From Brucella thiophenivorans (GTDB lineage Bacteria; Pseudomonadota; Alphaproteobacteria; Rhizobiales; Rhizobiaceae): a stretch of 64,000 nucleotides of DNA. Shown piece by piece: positions 17,711 through 25,067 of the stretch. The position numbers and the translations under genes are program-made. The stretch lies in assembly GCF_002252445.1 (NCBI RefSeq), contig NZ_NNRJ01000049.1, forward strand, positions 1 through 64,000. Direction: 5' to 3'. The notes beneath the pieces were generated by a model. The model made no database searches and was not told where the DNA came from. It saw only the letters and a list, made by a program, of their open reading frames with translations. How positions within the stretch are numbered: position 1 is the first letter of the stretch; the number at the start of each line of letters is the position of its first letter.

Positions 17711-18481
17711 ATGAATGTTGAACCGATGATCGAAGTGCGTGGGCTTAAAAAGTCTTTCGGCGACATCGAGGTGCTGCGCAATATCAGCCTCACAGTGGAG
17801 CGAGGACAGGTGGTCGGTTTGATTGGACCGAGTGGTTCCGGCAAATCTACGCTGCTTCGCAGTCTCAATCTGCTTTCAATGCCTGATGCGGGCTACATCG
17901 CCATCGGTGAGCAGAAGATAGATTTTTCGTCCGGGACCTTGTCCTTAAAGGATAAATACCTCGCTGCATTTCGTGCCAACACCGGCATGGTGTTCCAGAA
18001 CTTCAACTTGTTTCCGCATATGAGTGTTCTCGATAACGTCATGATCGGACCGGTTACGGTTTTAAAGCAAGACAAAAAAGAAGCGCGTCAACTGGCAATC
18101 GAACTGCTGGAAAAGGTAGGGCTTGCGGCGCGCGCTGATGCTCGGCCTGAGCAGCTTTCAGGCGGGCAGAAACAGCGTGTGGCGATTGCAAGAGCGCTCG
18201 CGATGCGTCCCGAGGTTATGCTGTTTGATGAGGCGACGTCGGCTCTTGATCCGGCACTGGTCGGTGAAGTGCTGGCGGTCATCCGGCAACTGGCTGAGCA
18301 AGGGATGACGATGATCCTTGTGACCCATGAAATGGCCTTCGCACGCGATGTTGCTGACAAAGTCATCTTCATGCAGGACGGCTACGTCGTTGAAACCGGC
18401 GATGCACGTGAGATGATTAATGATCCGCGTGAAGCCGCAACACGAGAGTTCTTGAGCCATTTCCATGGTGGTCTCGCATAG
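17711..18481 (+). CDS. Amino-acid ABC transporter ATP-binding protein (GlnQ/HisP-like)
   Basis: A 256-residue ATPase with Walker A GPSGSGKST, Q-loop FQNFNLFPHM, signature LSGGQKQRVAIARA, Walker B VMLFDEATSALDP and the H-loop His in VTHE. I chose the ATG at 17711, preceded by GGGGAG at a 7-base spacing, over an in-frame TTG at 17696. It completes the importer with the binding protein at 15455 and the permease at 17015. Confidence 0.93.
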   Translation: MNVEPMIEVRGLKKSFGDIEVLRNISLTVERGQVVGLIGPSGSGKSTLLRSLNLLSMPDAGYIAIGEQKIDFSSGTLSLKDKYLAAFRANTGMVFQNFNLFPHMSVLDNVMIGPVTVLKQDKKEARQLAIELLEKVGLAARADARPEQLSGGQKQRVAIARALAMRPEVMLFDEATSALDPALVGEVLAVIRQLAEQGMTMILVTHEMAFARDVADKVIFMQDGYVVETGDAREMINDPREAATREFLSHFHGGLA

Positions 18482-18580
18482 AGCGCCGCGCGTCTCGGAC
18501 GCACAAAGCATGCTCTAACTATTTTATCTAAGCATCGTGCTGAACAAAAATCGATTTTGATTTCGTATCCGATGCTTCAA
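18479..18580. repeat. RIME-like intergenic repeat (R5, diverged)
   Basis: The spacer starts GAGCGCCGCGCGTCTCGGAC, then GCATGCTCTAACTATTTTAT and a segment with AAAATCGATTTTGATTTCG, close in plan to the ~100-bp palindromic intergenic repeats common in rhizobia, which begin and end in a GCTCTA-type core. It separates the ABC ATPase from the dehydrogenase gene. Confidence 0.45.
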
Positions 18581-18606
18581 GCGCACACGCAGAACGGATA
18601 AATGTC

Positions 18607-19863
18607 ATGACAGGCAATGTTATTGTCGTTGGGGCTGGCATTATCGGCTCCACCATCGCCTTAAGACTTGCTGAGGCTGGCCTGAAAGTAACGCTATGTG
18701 ACGGCTCAGAACCGGGTGGCGAGCAAAGTGCGAGCTATGGCAACGGCGGCTGGATCAGCCCAGCTTCAATTATTCCCATGAGCATGCCGGGCCTATGGCG
18801 GCAGGTTCCAGGCTTCTTGCTGGATCGCAATGGTCCACTCACCCTTGACTGGAAATCGGTTCCAAAGCTTGCACCCTGGCTCACGCGGTTTCTGCTCGCA
18901 GGCGCTACAAAATCGAGGGTAACCAAGACCGCAGCAAAGCTGAACTGGTTGCTCAATGATGGACCAAAACGACACCTCGAACTCGCAAGAAAGACGGGGC
19001 AGGAGCATTTGATTGTCCAGAAGGGTTTGCTTTACGCTTATCCAGATCGGGCTGCCTTTGAGACCGAAGCACTGAGCTGGCAGTTGCGCCGCGATAACGG
19101 AATTCTGTTTGACGAATGGCAGGAAGCAGAACTGCGCGAACGTATTCCGGCGCTTGGGGGCAATTTTCGCTTTGCCATTCATGTTACGGAAGGTGCGCAT
19201 TGTCTTGATACTGGCGGATATGTTGCCGGTATCGCAGCTCAGGCCGAAAAGGAAGGCGTTCGGTTCATTCGCAAAAATGTCGTTAGGGTACTCACCGGTG
19301 TTTCGCCGCGTGTCGTCTTTGATGACAATGAAAGTATTGCTGCTGATCACATCGTTCTTGCAGCAGGCATTCATTCCGGGCGCATCATGAGCGATCTCGG
19401 TTTGTATGTGCCGATGCAAAGCGAGCGGGGCTATCATGTCACTTTACCGATGAGTGAGCTTCCCTTTGATATTCCGATCATGCCGAGCACCGGGCGAATG
19501 GGAAATACGCCGACCAATATGGGGTTGCGTCTATCCGGTCAGGTCGAACTCGCAACGGTAGAAAAAGCCCCCGACTGGCGGCGTTCTGAGGTGCTGCTCA
19601 AACACGCTTTGGCAAGCTATCCCAATCTTGAGAAACAAGACTTGCAGCATCTCAAGCTCTGGATGGGGCATCGCCCGTCGCCTGCGGATGGCATTCCGGT
19701 GATAGGCAAGCTCACGCATCATCCGGGGATCATTGCAGCCTTCGGTCATGGCCATATCGGGATCGCCGCAGCGCCCAAAACCGCTGACATGGTGCTCAAC
19801 GCAATCAACAATGTCCCATTTGAAAGTGCTGGTGTTTTCTCGCCTGCACGCTTCGGTCACTAA
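18607..19863 (+). CDS. FAD-dependent D-amino-acid dehydrogenase-like oxidoreductase (DadA-like)
   Basis: A 418-residue DAO-family flavoenzyme. The N-terminal Rossmann motif GAGIIGSTIALRLAEAG binds FAD (residues 8-24), followed by the SYGNGGWISP segment and a C-terminal GHGHIGIAAAP motif, the pattern of DadA small-subunit-type enzymes that oxidise D-amino acids to 2-oxo acids at the inner face of the membrane. Flanked by two racemase-family genes and an amino-acid importer, it fits a pathway in which a racemised or D-amino acid is deaminated. The exact substrate is unknown. Confidence 0.85.
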   Translation: MTGNVIVVGAGIIGSTIALRLAEAGLKVTLCDGSEPGGEQSASYGNGGWISPASIIPMSMPGLWRQVPGFLLDRNGPLTLDWKSVPKLAPWLTRFLLAGATKSRVTKTAAKLNWLLNDGPKRHLELARKTGQEHLIVQKGLLYAYPDRAAFETEALSWQLRRDNGILFDEWQEAELRERIPALGGNFRFAIHVTEGAHCLDTGGYVAGIAAQAEKEGVRFIRKNVVRVLTGVSPRVVFDDNESIAADHIVLAAGIHSGRIMSDLGLYVPMQSERGYHVTLPMSELPFDIPIMPSTGRMGNTPTNMGLRLSGQVELATVEKAPDWRRSEVLLKHALASYPNLEKQDLQHLKLWMGHRPSPADGIPVIGKLTHHPGIIAAFGHGHIGIAAAPKTADMVLNAINNVPFESAGVFSPARFGH

Positions 19864-19890
19864 TTCTATAATTTCCAAAGGAATGCAAAC

Positions 19891-20616
19891 ATGATGCTCA
19901 AAGGTGGCTACACCAATTATGGCCAGCAGATCGGTGTGCTTATGCTGGATACGATTTTTCCGCGTCCCGCTGGAGATATTGGCAATGCGCTATCCTATGA
20001 TTTTCCTGTTCGCTACAAGACTGTGAAAGGTGCTCATGCCACCCGCATCATGGGCAACAATCCAGATCCAAAATTGATTGAACCATTCATTGATGCGGCG
20101 CGAGAACTCGAAGCAGAGGGCGTACGCGCCATTACCACGAGCTGCGGTTTTTTGGGTCCGTTTCAAAAAGACATTGCTGCAGCGGTCAATATCCCAGTCT
20201 TCACTTCATCGCTTATGCAAGCGCCGATTATTCACGCCATGCTGGCACCCGGCAAGGTGATCGGTGTCTTTACCGAGCGCGCACATCATATGAATGACGC
20301 TCATTTCAATGGTGTGGGCTGGTCCTCGGATGTGATCCCGGTCCAGGTTCAGGGCATGAAGGAGAATGCTGAATTTCCGCAAACCTACATCGACGGGCGC
20401 GATTATCTTGATACGGACGTTTTGAAAGAAGAAATGCTGGAAATGACGCGTGAATTCATGGCGAGCTGTGAAAATCCCGGGGCCATTCTGTTTGAATGCA
20501 CCAATATGTGTCCGTTTTCGTCCTATGTTGCTGCAGAATCCGGATTGCCGGTTTTTGATATTAATACGCTGATCAATACTTTCTACCTGGCCGCCAATCC
20601 GCGCCGTTATCTCTAA
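19891..20616 (+). CDS. Aspartate/glutamate racemase-family protein (copy 2)
   Basis: A 241-residue paralogue of the protein at 16302-17015, with the same N-terminal pattern (VLMLDTIFPRPAGDIGN) and both cysteine motifs, TTSCGFLGP (about residue 83) and FECTNMCPF (about residue 197). The start ATG at 19891 has AAAGGAA upstream; an ATG one codon later is also possible. It closes the cluster, followed by a hairpin. The two copies differ in the middle (residues 120-160), so they may act on different substrates or form a heteromer; both ideas are inference. Confidence 0.8.
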   Translation: MMLKGGYTNYGQQIGVLMLDTIFPRPAGDIGNALSYDFPVRYKTVKGAHATRIMGNNPDPKLIEPFIDAARELEAEGVRAITTSCGFLGPFQKDIAAAVNIPVFTSSLMQAPIIHAMLAPGKVIGVFTERAHHMNDAHFNGVGWSSDVIPVQVQGMKENAEFPQTYIDGRDYLDTDVLKEEMLEMTREFMASCENPGAILFECTNMCPFSSYVAAESGLPVFDINTLINTFYLAANPRRYL

Positions 20617-20634
20617 ATATATCACTACGATCTA

Positions 20635-20665
20635 TTGCAGCGGCGGTCTGTTTTAGCCGCTGCAA
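20635..20665 (+). terminator. Stem-loop after the racemase/dehydrogenase cluster
   Basis: TTGCAGCGGC and GCCGCTGCAA form a perfect 10-bp stem around an 11-base loop, 18 bases past the racemase stop. No clear T-run follows. Confidence 0.6.
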
Positions 20666-20704
20666 GTTCTGTGGGAGACCGAATTTGAATCCCGGTTTGT
20701 TTAC

Positions 20705-20811
20705 TCTAGAGCGGTTCATCTTTAAACGGAATCGTAGGAACCGCTCTATCGAATTGTTTTTACGCATTATACTACGTAAAATCGCTTCGCACTTTTGCTG
20801 GAAATGCTTTA
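20705..20811 (+). repeat. RIME-like repeat R1 (left arm of an inverted pair)
   Basis: Begins CTAGAGCGGTTC and includes TTTAAACGGAATCGT, AATTGTTTTTACGCATTAT and CGCTTCGCACTTTTGCTG. It matches R2 at 22236-22341 in the opposite orientation along almost its full length. The pair brackets the FAD oxidoreductase gene. Confidence 0.75.
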
Positions 20812-20850
20812 GATTTGTCGGGAAAATCAGCACTGTTGTAGTGAATGTAG

Positions 20851-22077
20851 TCAGTTAAGTTTAAACAACTCAGCGTCAGGGTCTTTAACGCCATTGATTG
20901 CAGCCGAAACGATCTCTGCAGCAATCTGGCTAAACGTAATGCCGTTACCTCCAAATCCCATAACGCAATATACATTCTGCATTTCAGGCACTGGGCCTAT
21001 TAGCGGCAGCCCCGTTGTTGTGGTTCCGAACGCTGCAGCCCATCGATATTCTACCGCACCGATCTCGCAACCAAGCAGGGAACTGACTTTTTCACGAATT
21101 GTTTTTGTCTTTGCATGAAGTTTGTCTTCAGATTGATAGGCAAAGGCATTTTCTTCATCTTCGCCACCGACGATGAGACGACCTTGGCTATCAGTTCTGA
21201 GATAAAGATAGGGATCTGATGCTTCCCATAAAATATGGTTACTCAACCAGTCCGGTAACGGGATTCCTGCTTTGCTGGCCATGGCCCATGTCGATATGAT
21301 TTCGTGCTTTTTGTTTGCTACATTTTTCAAAAATTCGTAGCCGGTGCAGAACACCACATTCTCAGCGCAGATCAGTTTACCTTCTCCTGTTGCCAGGACC
21401 ACCTCTTGGCCTAAACTTTTCATGTCGGTGATTTCCACACCGCTTACGATTTCTGCGCCTTGTTTTGCTGCGTAACGTAATAATCCGGCAGTGAGCTGTC
21501 CGGGATTGGCCGATGCTGATATGTCACTTAAAATCGCACCGGTTCGTTCAATCCCGTAGAGCTTTTTTAGTTCGGTCTTGTCGATGAAGCGGGCTTCAAT
21601 TCCAGCATTTTTTCGTGCTTCGATTTCGGTGCTAAGGCCACGTGATCCCAACTGATCGCCTGCAAGATAGAGAGCCTTTTTACGTTTCATTGAGCAGGAT
21701 ATTTCAAGTGATCTAACAATATCTTCGAGTTTTAGAACCGCCTTTGCCGAGCGTTGCCAAGCCCTGTTTGCCTGCTCTTCTCCGATAAGTTTTTGGAGCT
21801 GGTGCAATGGAACGTCAATTTCATGTTGAATCATTGCGGTGCTGGCAATGCTGCTGCCGCCAACCGGTCGCCGCTTATCGACGATGAGCACTGATTGCCC
21901 TGGCTTTACCAAGGCTTGAGCGACCAGTGCCCCGCTGATACCCGCGCCGACAATAACAGTGTCATATCGAGCCATCTCGATATGACACTTGCTTCGTACT
22001 GTTATGCGAGGGCTATCGAGCCAAAGAGGGCGGGAATCTCTAAGGCTACGCTCGGTTGTCAGCTTATTCGTTGTCAT
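20851..22077 (-). CDS. FAD-dependent oxidoreductase (DAO family)
   Basis: A 408-residue DAO-family flavoprotein. FAD-binding GAGISGALVAQALVKPG lies at about residues 47-63 after an N-terminal extension (SLRDSRPLWLDSPR) that is common in amine- or gamma-glutamylputrescine-oxidase-like proteins. The C-terminus has GLPLIGPVPEM and the second FAD motif VMGFGGNGITFSQIAAE. It probably oxidises an amine or amino acid with H2O2 release. It is a single gene between two inverted RIME-like repeats and is not co-directional with its neighbours on the left. A shorter start at MARYDTV is possible, but the extension looks family-typical. Substrate unknown. Confidence 0.8.
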   Translation of the reverse strand: MTTNKLTTERSLRDSRPLWLDSPRITVRSKCHIEMARYDTVIVGAGISGALVAQALVKPGQSVLIVDKRRPVGGSSIASTAMIQHEIDVPLHQLQKLIGEEQANRAWQRSAKAVLKLEDIVRSLEISCSMKRKKALYLAGDQLGSRGLSTEIEARKNAGIEARFIDKTELKKLYGIERTGAILSDISASANPGQLTAGLLRYAAKQGAEIVSGVEITDMKSLGQEVVLATGEGKLICAENVVFCTGYEFLKNVANKKHEIISTWAMASKAGIPLPDWLSNHILWEASDPYLYLRTDSQGRLIVGGEDEENAFAYQSEDKLHAKTKTIREKVSSLLGCEIGAVEYRWAAAFGTTTTGLPLIGPVPEMQNVYCVMGFGGNGITFSQIAAEIVSAAINGVKDPDAELFKLN

Positions 22078-22235
22078 GGCTGCTCACTGGGTAATCCGTA
22101 AGGCGGCAGTGCCGCTGGATGGAAGAAAATTGAGACTTATGACTGGGCTCGGCATTTAAGACGGTGGCGTATGATTGGCAGGTCGTAAGACCGACACTGC
22201 AATGACGATAAGAGCGAATTCGATAATGAGACCTT

Positions 22236-22341
22236 GAGAATTTTCAGCAAAAGTGCGAAGCGGTTTTGCGTAGAATAATGCGTAAAAACAATTAGATGGA
22301 GCAATTCCCACGATTCCGTTTAAACAGGAAACGCTCTAGCG
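22236..22341 (-). repeat. RIME-like repeat R2 (right arm of an inverted pair)
   Basis: On the minus strand it reads CTAGAGCGTTTCC, TTTAAACGGAATCGT, AATTGTTTTTACGCATTAT and CGCTTCGCACTTTTGCTG, nearly the same as R1. The two copies face each other across about 1.4 kb. Confidence 0.75.
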
Positions 22342-22420
22342 TGATGAGATGAACAAACAGCCATTCCTCTCGCTAAGTCTTAGTTTTGATGAAAACGTGT
22401 TGGTGCTGAAGTTGTTCCAA

Positions 22421-22861
22421 CTACGCTGTTGGATCAATCAGGGCGATGCCGAACTCTGGACGGTAGGTCCGCCGCAAGGCGGCAGGTGTCTCTCTGACAA
22501 TTACCTCCAGCGTTGGGCGGACATAACCTCGAACAAAATGACCGCCACGCGTGTGTCCATCTGAAAGTCCCAATACGGCATGTAAATGTGGATTGGGTTT
22601 TCCATGCTCGTCCAAGGTAATATCGCCCATCAAACTGAGAACTTCACTTTGAACATTAACCGGAATATCGTTGTATTGCTGTGAAAGAATGTCAAAAAAG
22701 GCCAGTGTAGCTTTTTCAAATGCACCAATAGCTGTAACGGACGCCGCGTTGATGTTCTGATCAATTGCAAAGTCTTTGATAGAAGCAAACGCTTCTTCTC
22801 CGGGTTCAACAATCAGTATAAAAACACGATCACCATCATTTGAGAGCAGCTTGCTTTGCAT
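22421..22861 (-). CDS. PPC/DUF296-domain protein
   Basis: A 146-residue protein made of one PPC (plants and prokaryotes conserved, DUF296) domain. The core is recognisable: FILIVEPGEEAFASIKDFA, SVTAIGAFEKATLAFFD and the metal-type histidines in PHLHAVLGLSDGHTRGGHF. Bacterial members are small trimeric cytoplasmic proteins of unsettled function, sometimes annotated as DNA-binding. Start ATG at 22861 is preceded by AAGGGAGAT, better than an in-frame start at 22903. It is 60 bases downstream of the PfpI-like gene on the same strand, probably co-transcribed. Confidence 0.8.
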   Translation of the reverse strand: MQSKLLSNDGDRVFILIVEPGEEAFASIKDFAIDQNINAASVTAIGAFEKATLAFFDILSQQYNDIPVNVQSEVLSLMGDITLDEHGKPNPHLHAVLGLSDGHTRGGHFVRGYVRPTLEVIVRETPAALRRTYRPEFGIALIDPTA

Positions 22862-22921
22862 TTTATCTCCCTTGCCTAAGTAGATGCCTGAAAAAAGGTT
22901 CAACGTAACAGATTTCTAATC

Positions 22922-23482
22922 TCAGGCCTTTTCACGGGGGTGGCGCCCTTCCTCAATTTCTTCCACAATCTTATCCACGAATGCGTCGAGATCATCCGGG
23001 GAGCGCGACGTAATGAGGCCATTGTCGACGACAACTTCCTCGTCGGTCCAAATCCCGCCGGCGTTTTTCAAATCGGTTTTTATTGAGTTGTAAGAGGTAA
23101 CTTTTCGTCCTCTGACAGCGTCAGCCTCTATTAATAGCCATGGAGCATGACATATAGTGGCAACGACCTTTCCAGATTTGACAAACTCGCGCACGATGCG
23201 CATTGCGTCTTCGTCGGCCCTAAGTACGTCGGGATTAATCTGACCGCCCGGGAGTACAAGCGCATCGAAATCTTGGAGGGCAACTTCGTGCACAGAAAGA
23301 TCTACAGCGATGGTATCACCCCAATCACCATCGTCCCAACTTTTGATCTCGCCGCTTTTCACTGAGGCGATTTTTACATTAGCACCACGCTGCCGCAGTT
23401 CATCGTAAGGAACCCGCAACTCTGAACGCTCGTAACCGTCGGTTGCCAGAATGACGATGTTCGCATTGTTAATATCGGTCAT
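22922..23482 (-). CDS. DJ-1/PfpI-family protein (YhbO-like stress protein)
   Basis: A 186-residue DJ-1/PfpI protein. The nucleophile elbow VATICHAPWLL holds the reactive Cys followed by His (about residue 110), with an upstream Glu in TDGYERSELRVP, the arrangement of PfpI/YhbO/YajL-type proteins. These act as protein or nucleotide deglycases or as stress-related hydrolases. The ATG at 23482 has AAGGAT upstream. Followed on the same strand by the PPC-domain gene. Confidence 0.88.
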   Translation of the reverse strand: MTDINNANIVILATDGYERSELRVPYDELRQRGANVKIASVKSGEIKSWDDGDWGDTIAVDLSVHEVALQDFDALVLPGGQINPDVLRADEDAMRIVREFVKSGKVVATICHAPWLLIEADAVRGRKVTSYNSIKTDLKNAGGIWTDEEVVVDNGLITSRSPDDLDAFVDKIVEEIEEGRHPREKA

Positions 23483-23822
23483 GTCTTATCCTTAGTCCCT
23501 AGATTGCGTCGCGATATAGGCGCGAAATTCTTCACGGTAGGAGCGTGCCGGACGGTTAAGAAGCTCGTCTGCCAATTCGTTGGCCATCAGAAGAAAACGG
23601 AAAAATCCTGATGTTCTTCAGCACCGTCATGTCCGTTTGACACGACATCGCTCCTGTTAGACGAACGTCGCTGGCGATGCTTTGTTCCCATCAAAAATTT
23701 GGTACGCGACACGGGAATTGTTTTAAAAATTTCTTAAGTTGGGCGGACCGCTTAAATTTAGTTGCCCTTTGCTTCGGAGCACATCCCGAAAGCCATGAAA
23801 CGGCTTTCGGGTAAGATTAGCT
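23483..23822. other. Intergenic region with a short coding relic
   Basis: A minus-strand frame at 23492-23615 reads FRFLLMANELADELLNRPAR then SYREEFRAYIATQSRD before a stop. It looks like the C-terminus of a longer oxidoreductase-like protein whose body is missing, but I cannot assign the family. A stem-loop at 23785-23811 closes the region. The rest shows no gene. Confidence 0.4.
23785..23811 (-). terminator. Stem-loop after the siderophore importer gene
   Basis: CCCGAAAGCC and GGCTTTCGGG form a perfect 10-bp stem with a 7-base loop, 11 bases downstream of the MFS stop on the minus strand. No T-run is evident. Confidence 0.6.
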
Positions 23823-25067
23823 TTAAAGGGTGAGGCCATTGCCCCGCAGTCGTCGTAAAATGTAGAAAGTCAACGCAATGCCGAGCGCAGACAGCACTGT
23901 TGCTAATGTGAAAAGATCGGCATAGCCAAATTTATCGGCAAGGTAGCCCGCAATCGAAGAGCCTACCAGATAGATAAACAGTTCGGCGCAGGCGAGGATC
24001 GTGAAATCCGTACCGGGTTGTTCGGAGGATGAAGCCTTCATGAATAGAGAATAGATTGCAACAAGTTCCATGTAACGCAGAAACGTCTGGAACGCCGAAA
24101 CGGCCATCGCAATTGTGATGCCCGGCCATATTTCAGCAGCATTGAAACTGAAAGCCAGAAAGCAGACCGTGCGCAGCAATCCGAGCAGGATAAGAGCAGA
24201 GAAAAGCCCTGAGCAGCGGATCAAAAGTGCCGCTAAAGCTGCTCCGATCAGACCAGCACTTGCCGCGGCAGCGCCGGAGAGATAGCCGATCCACGATAGC
24301 GGCAGGCCAATGTCTACCAGATAACTGCCTTCCATACCCCGCACCATGCCTTCACTTGCCCGATAAGTCAGAGCGAAGCAGAGAATGAGCCAGGCATTTG
24401 GCTGCTCGAAAAAGCGTTTCAGGCTGGCACGCGGCTTTTCCCCATGCTGCTTCTGGTCACTTGTCTCGTCCATCCATAGACCGGCTAAAAGCGGTAACAG
24501 CGACAGAGCGGACACAATGAAGATTGTCGGGCGCCATCCAATCTTGTGAAAAAGGACCAAAGCCAACGTGCCACCAATGATGACGCCGAGTGCAACTGCA
24601 CCAGCCTGGATCGCATTGCCGGTGGCGCGTGTCTTGTCATCGAGATGACGCACGGCATATCCGTCCGTTGCGATGTCCTGCAAAGACGAAAGAAGCGTTA
24701 TGCAAAAACAGATCGCTAACAGTGCACCTGCCTGATTGGGTTCGACGAATGCCATACAGGCAATTCCGAAAGAGACGAAAAGCTGGGTGACAATTACCCA
24801 GCCGCGCCGATGGCCCCACCGAGCGATAAGCGGATAGCGATCTACCATTGGTGCAATAGCGAACTTCGCGATTAACGGGATCATTAAAAGATAAAAGAGC
24901 CCAATAGCGGTGCGTGAAGCACCGCTTTCACGCATCAGCGGCGGCAACGCAACCAACAGAAGATAGGTCGGAATGCCCTGCGCCAGATAAAGTCCGCCGA
25001 GAACGGTATAAAGGCGCGTATTCGCGCCCTTATCTTGTTTCGATAATTCGTTCTGTCGTGCAATCAT
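23823..25067 (-). CDS. MFS transporter, RhtX/FptX-family siderophore importer
   Basis: A 414-residue protein with about 12 membrane segments. The features YTVLGGLYLAQGIPTYLLLVA, LQDIATDGYAV and GVIIGGTLALV fit the AmpG/RhtX-FptX group of major facilitator permeases, which carry an intact ferric siderophore across the inner membrane without an ABC system. It starts at ATG 25067, overlapping by one base the stop of a TonB-dependent receptor gene (TGATG), so the two are coupled. This neighbour and the divergent AraC regulator mirror the rhtX-rhtA-rhrA logic of rhizobactin 1021 uptake. Confidence 0.85.
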   Translation of the reverse strand: MIARQNELSKQDKGANTRLYTVLGGLYLAQGIPTYLLLVALPPLMRESGASRTAIGLFYLLMIPLIAKFAIAPMVDRYPLIARWGHRRGWVIVTQLFVSFGIACMAFVEPNQAGALLAICFCITLLSSLQDIATDGYAVRHLDDKTRATGNAIQAGAVALGVIIGGTLALVLFHKIGWRPTIFIVSALSLLPLLAGLWMDETSDQKQHGEKPRASLKRFFEQPNAWLILCFALTYRASEGMVRGMEGSYLVDIGLPLSWIGYLSGAAAASAGLIGAALAALLIRCSGLFSALILLGLLRTVCFLAFSFNAAEIWPGITIAMAVSAFQTFLRYMELVAIYSLFMKASSSEQPGTDFTILACAELFIYLVGSSIAGYLADKFGYADLFTLATVLSALGIALTFYILRRLRGNGLTL

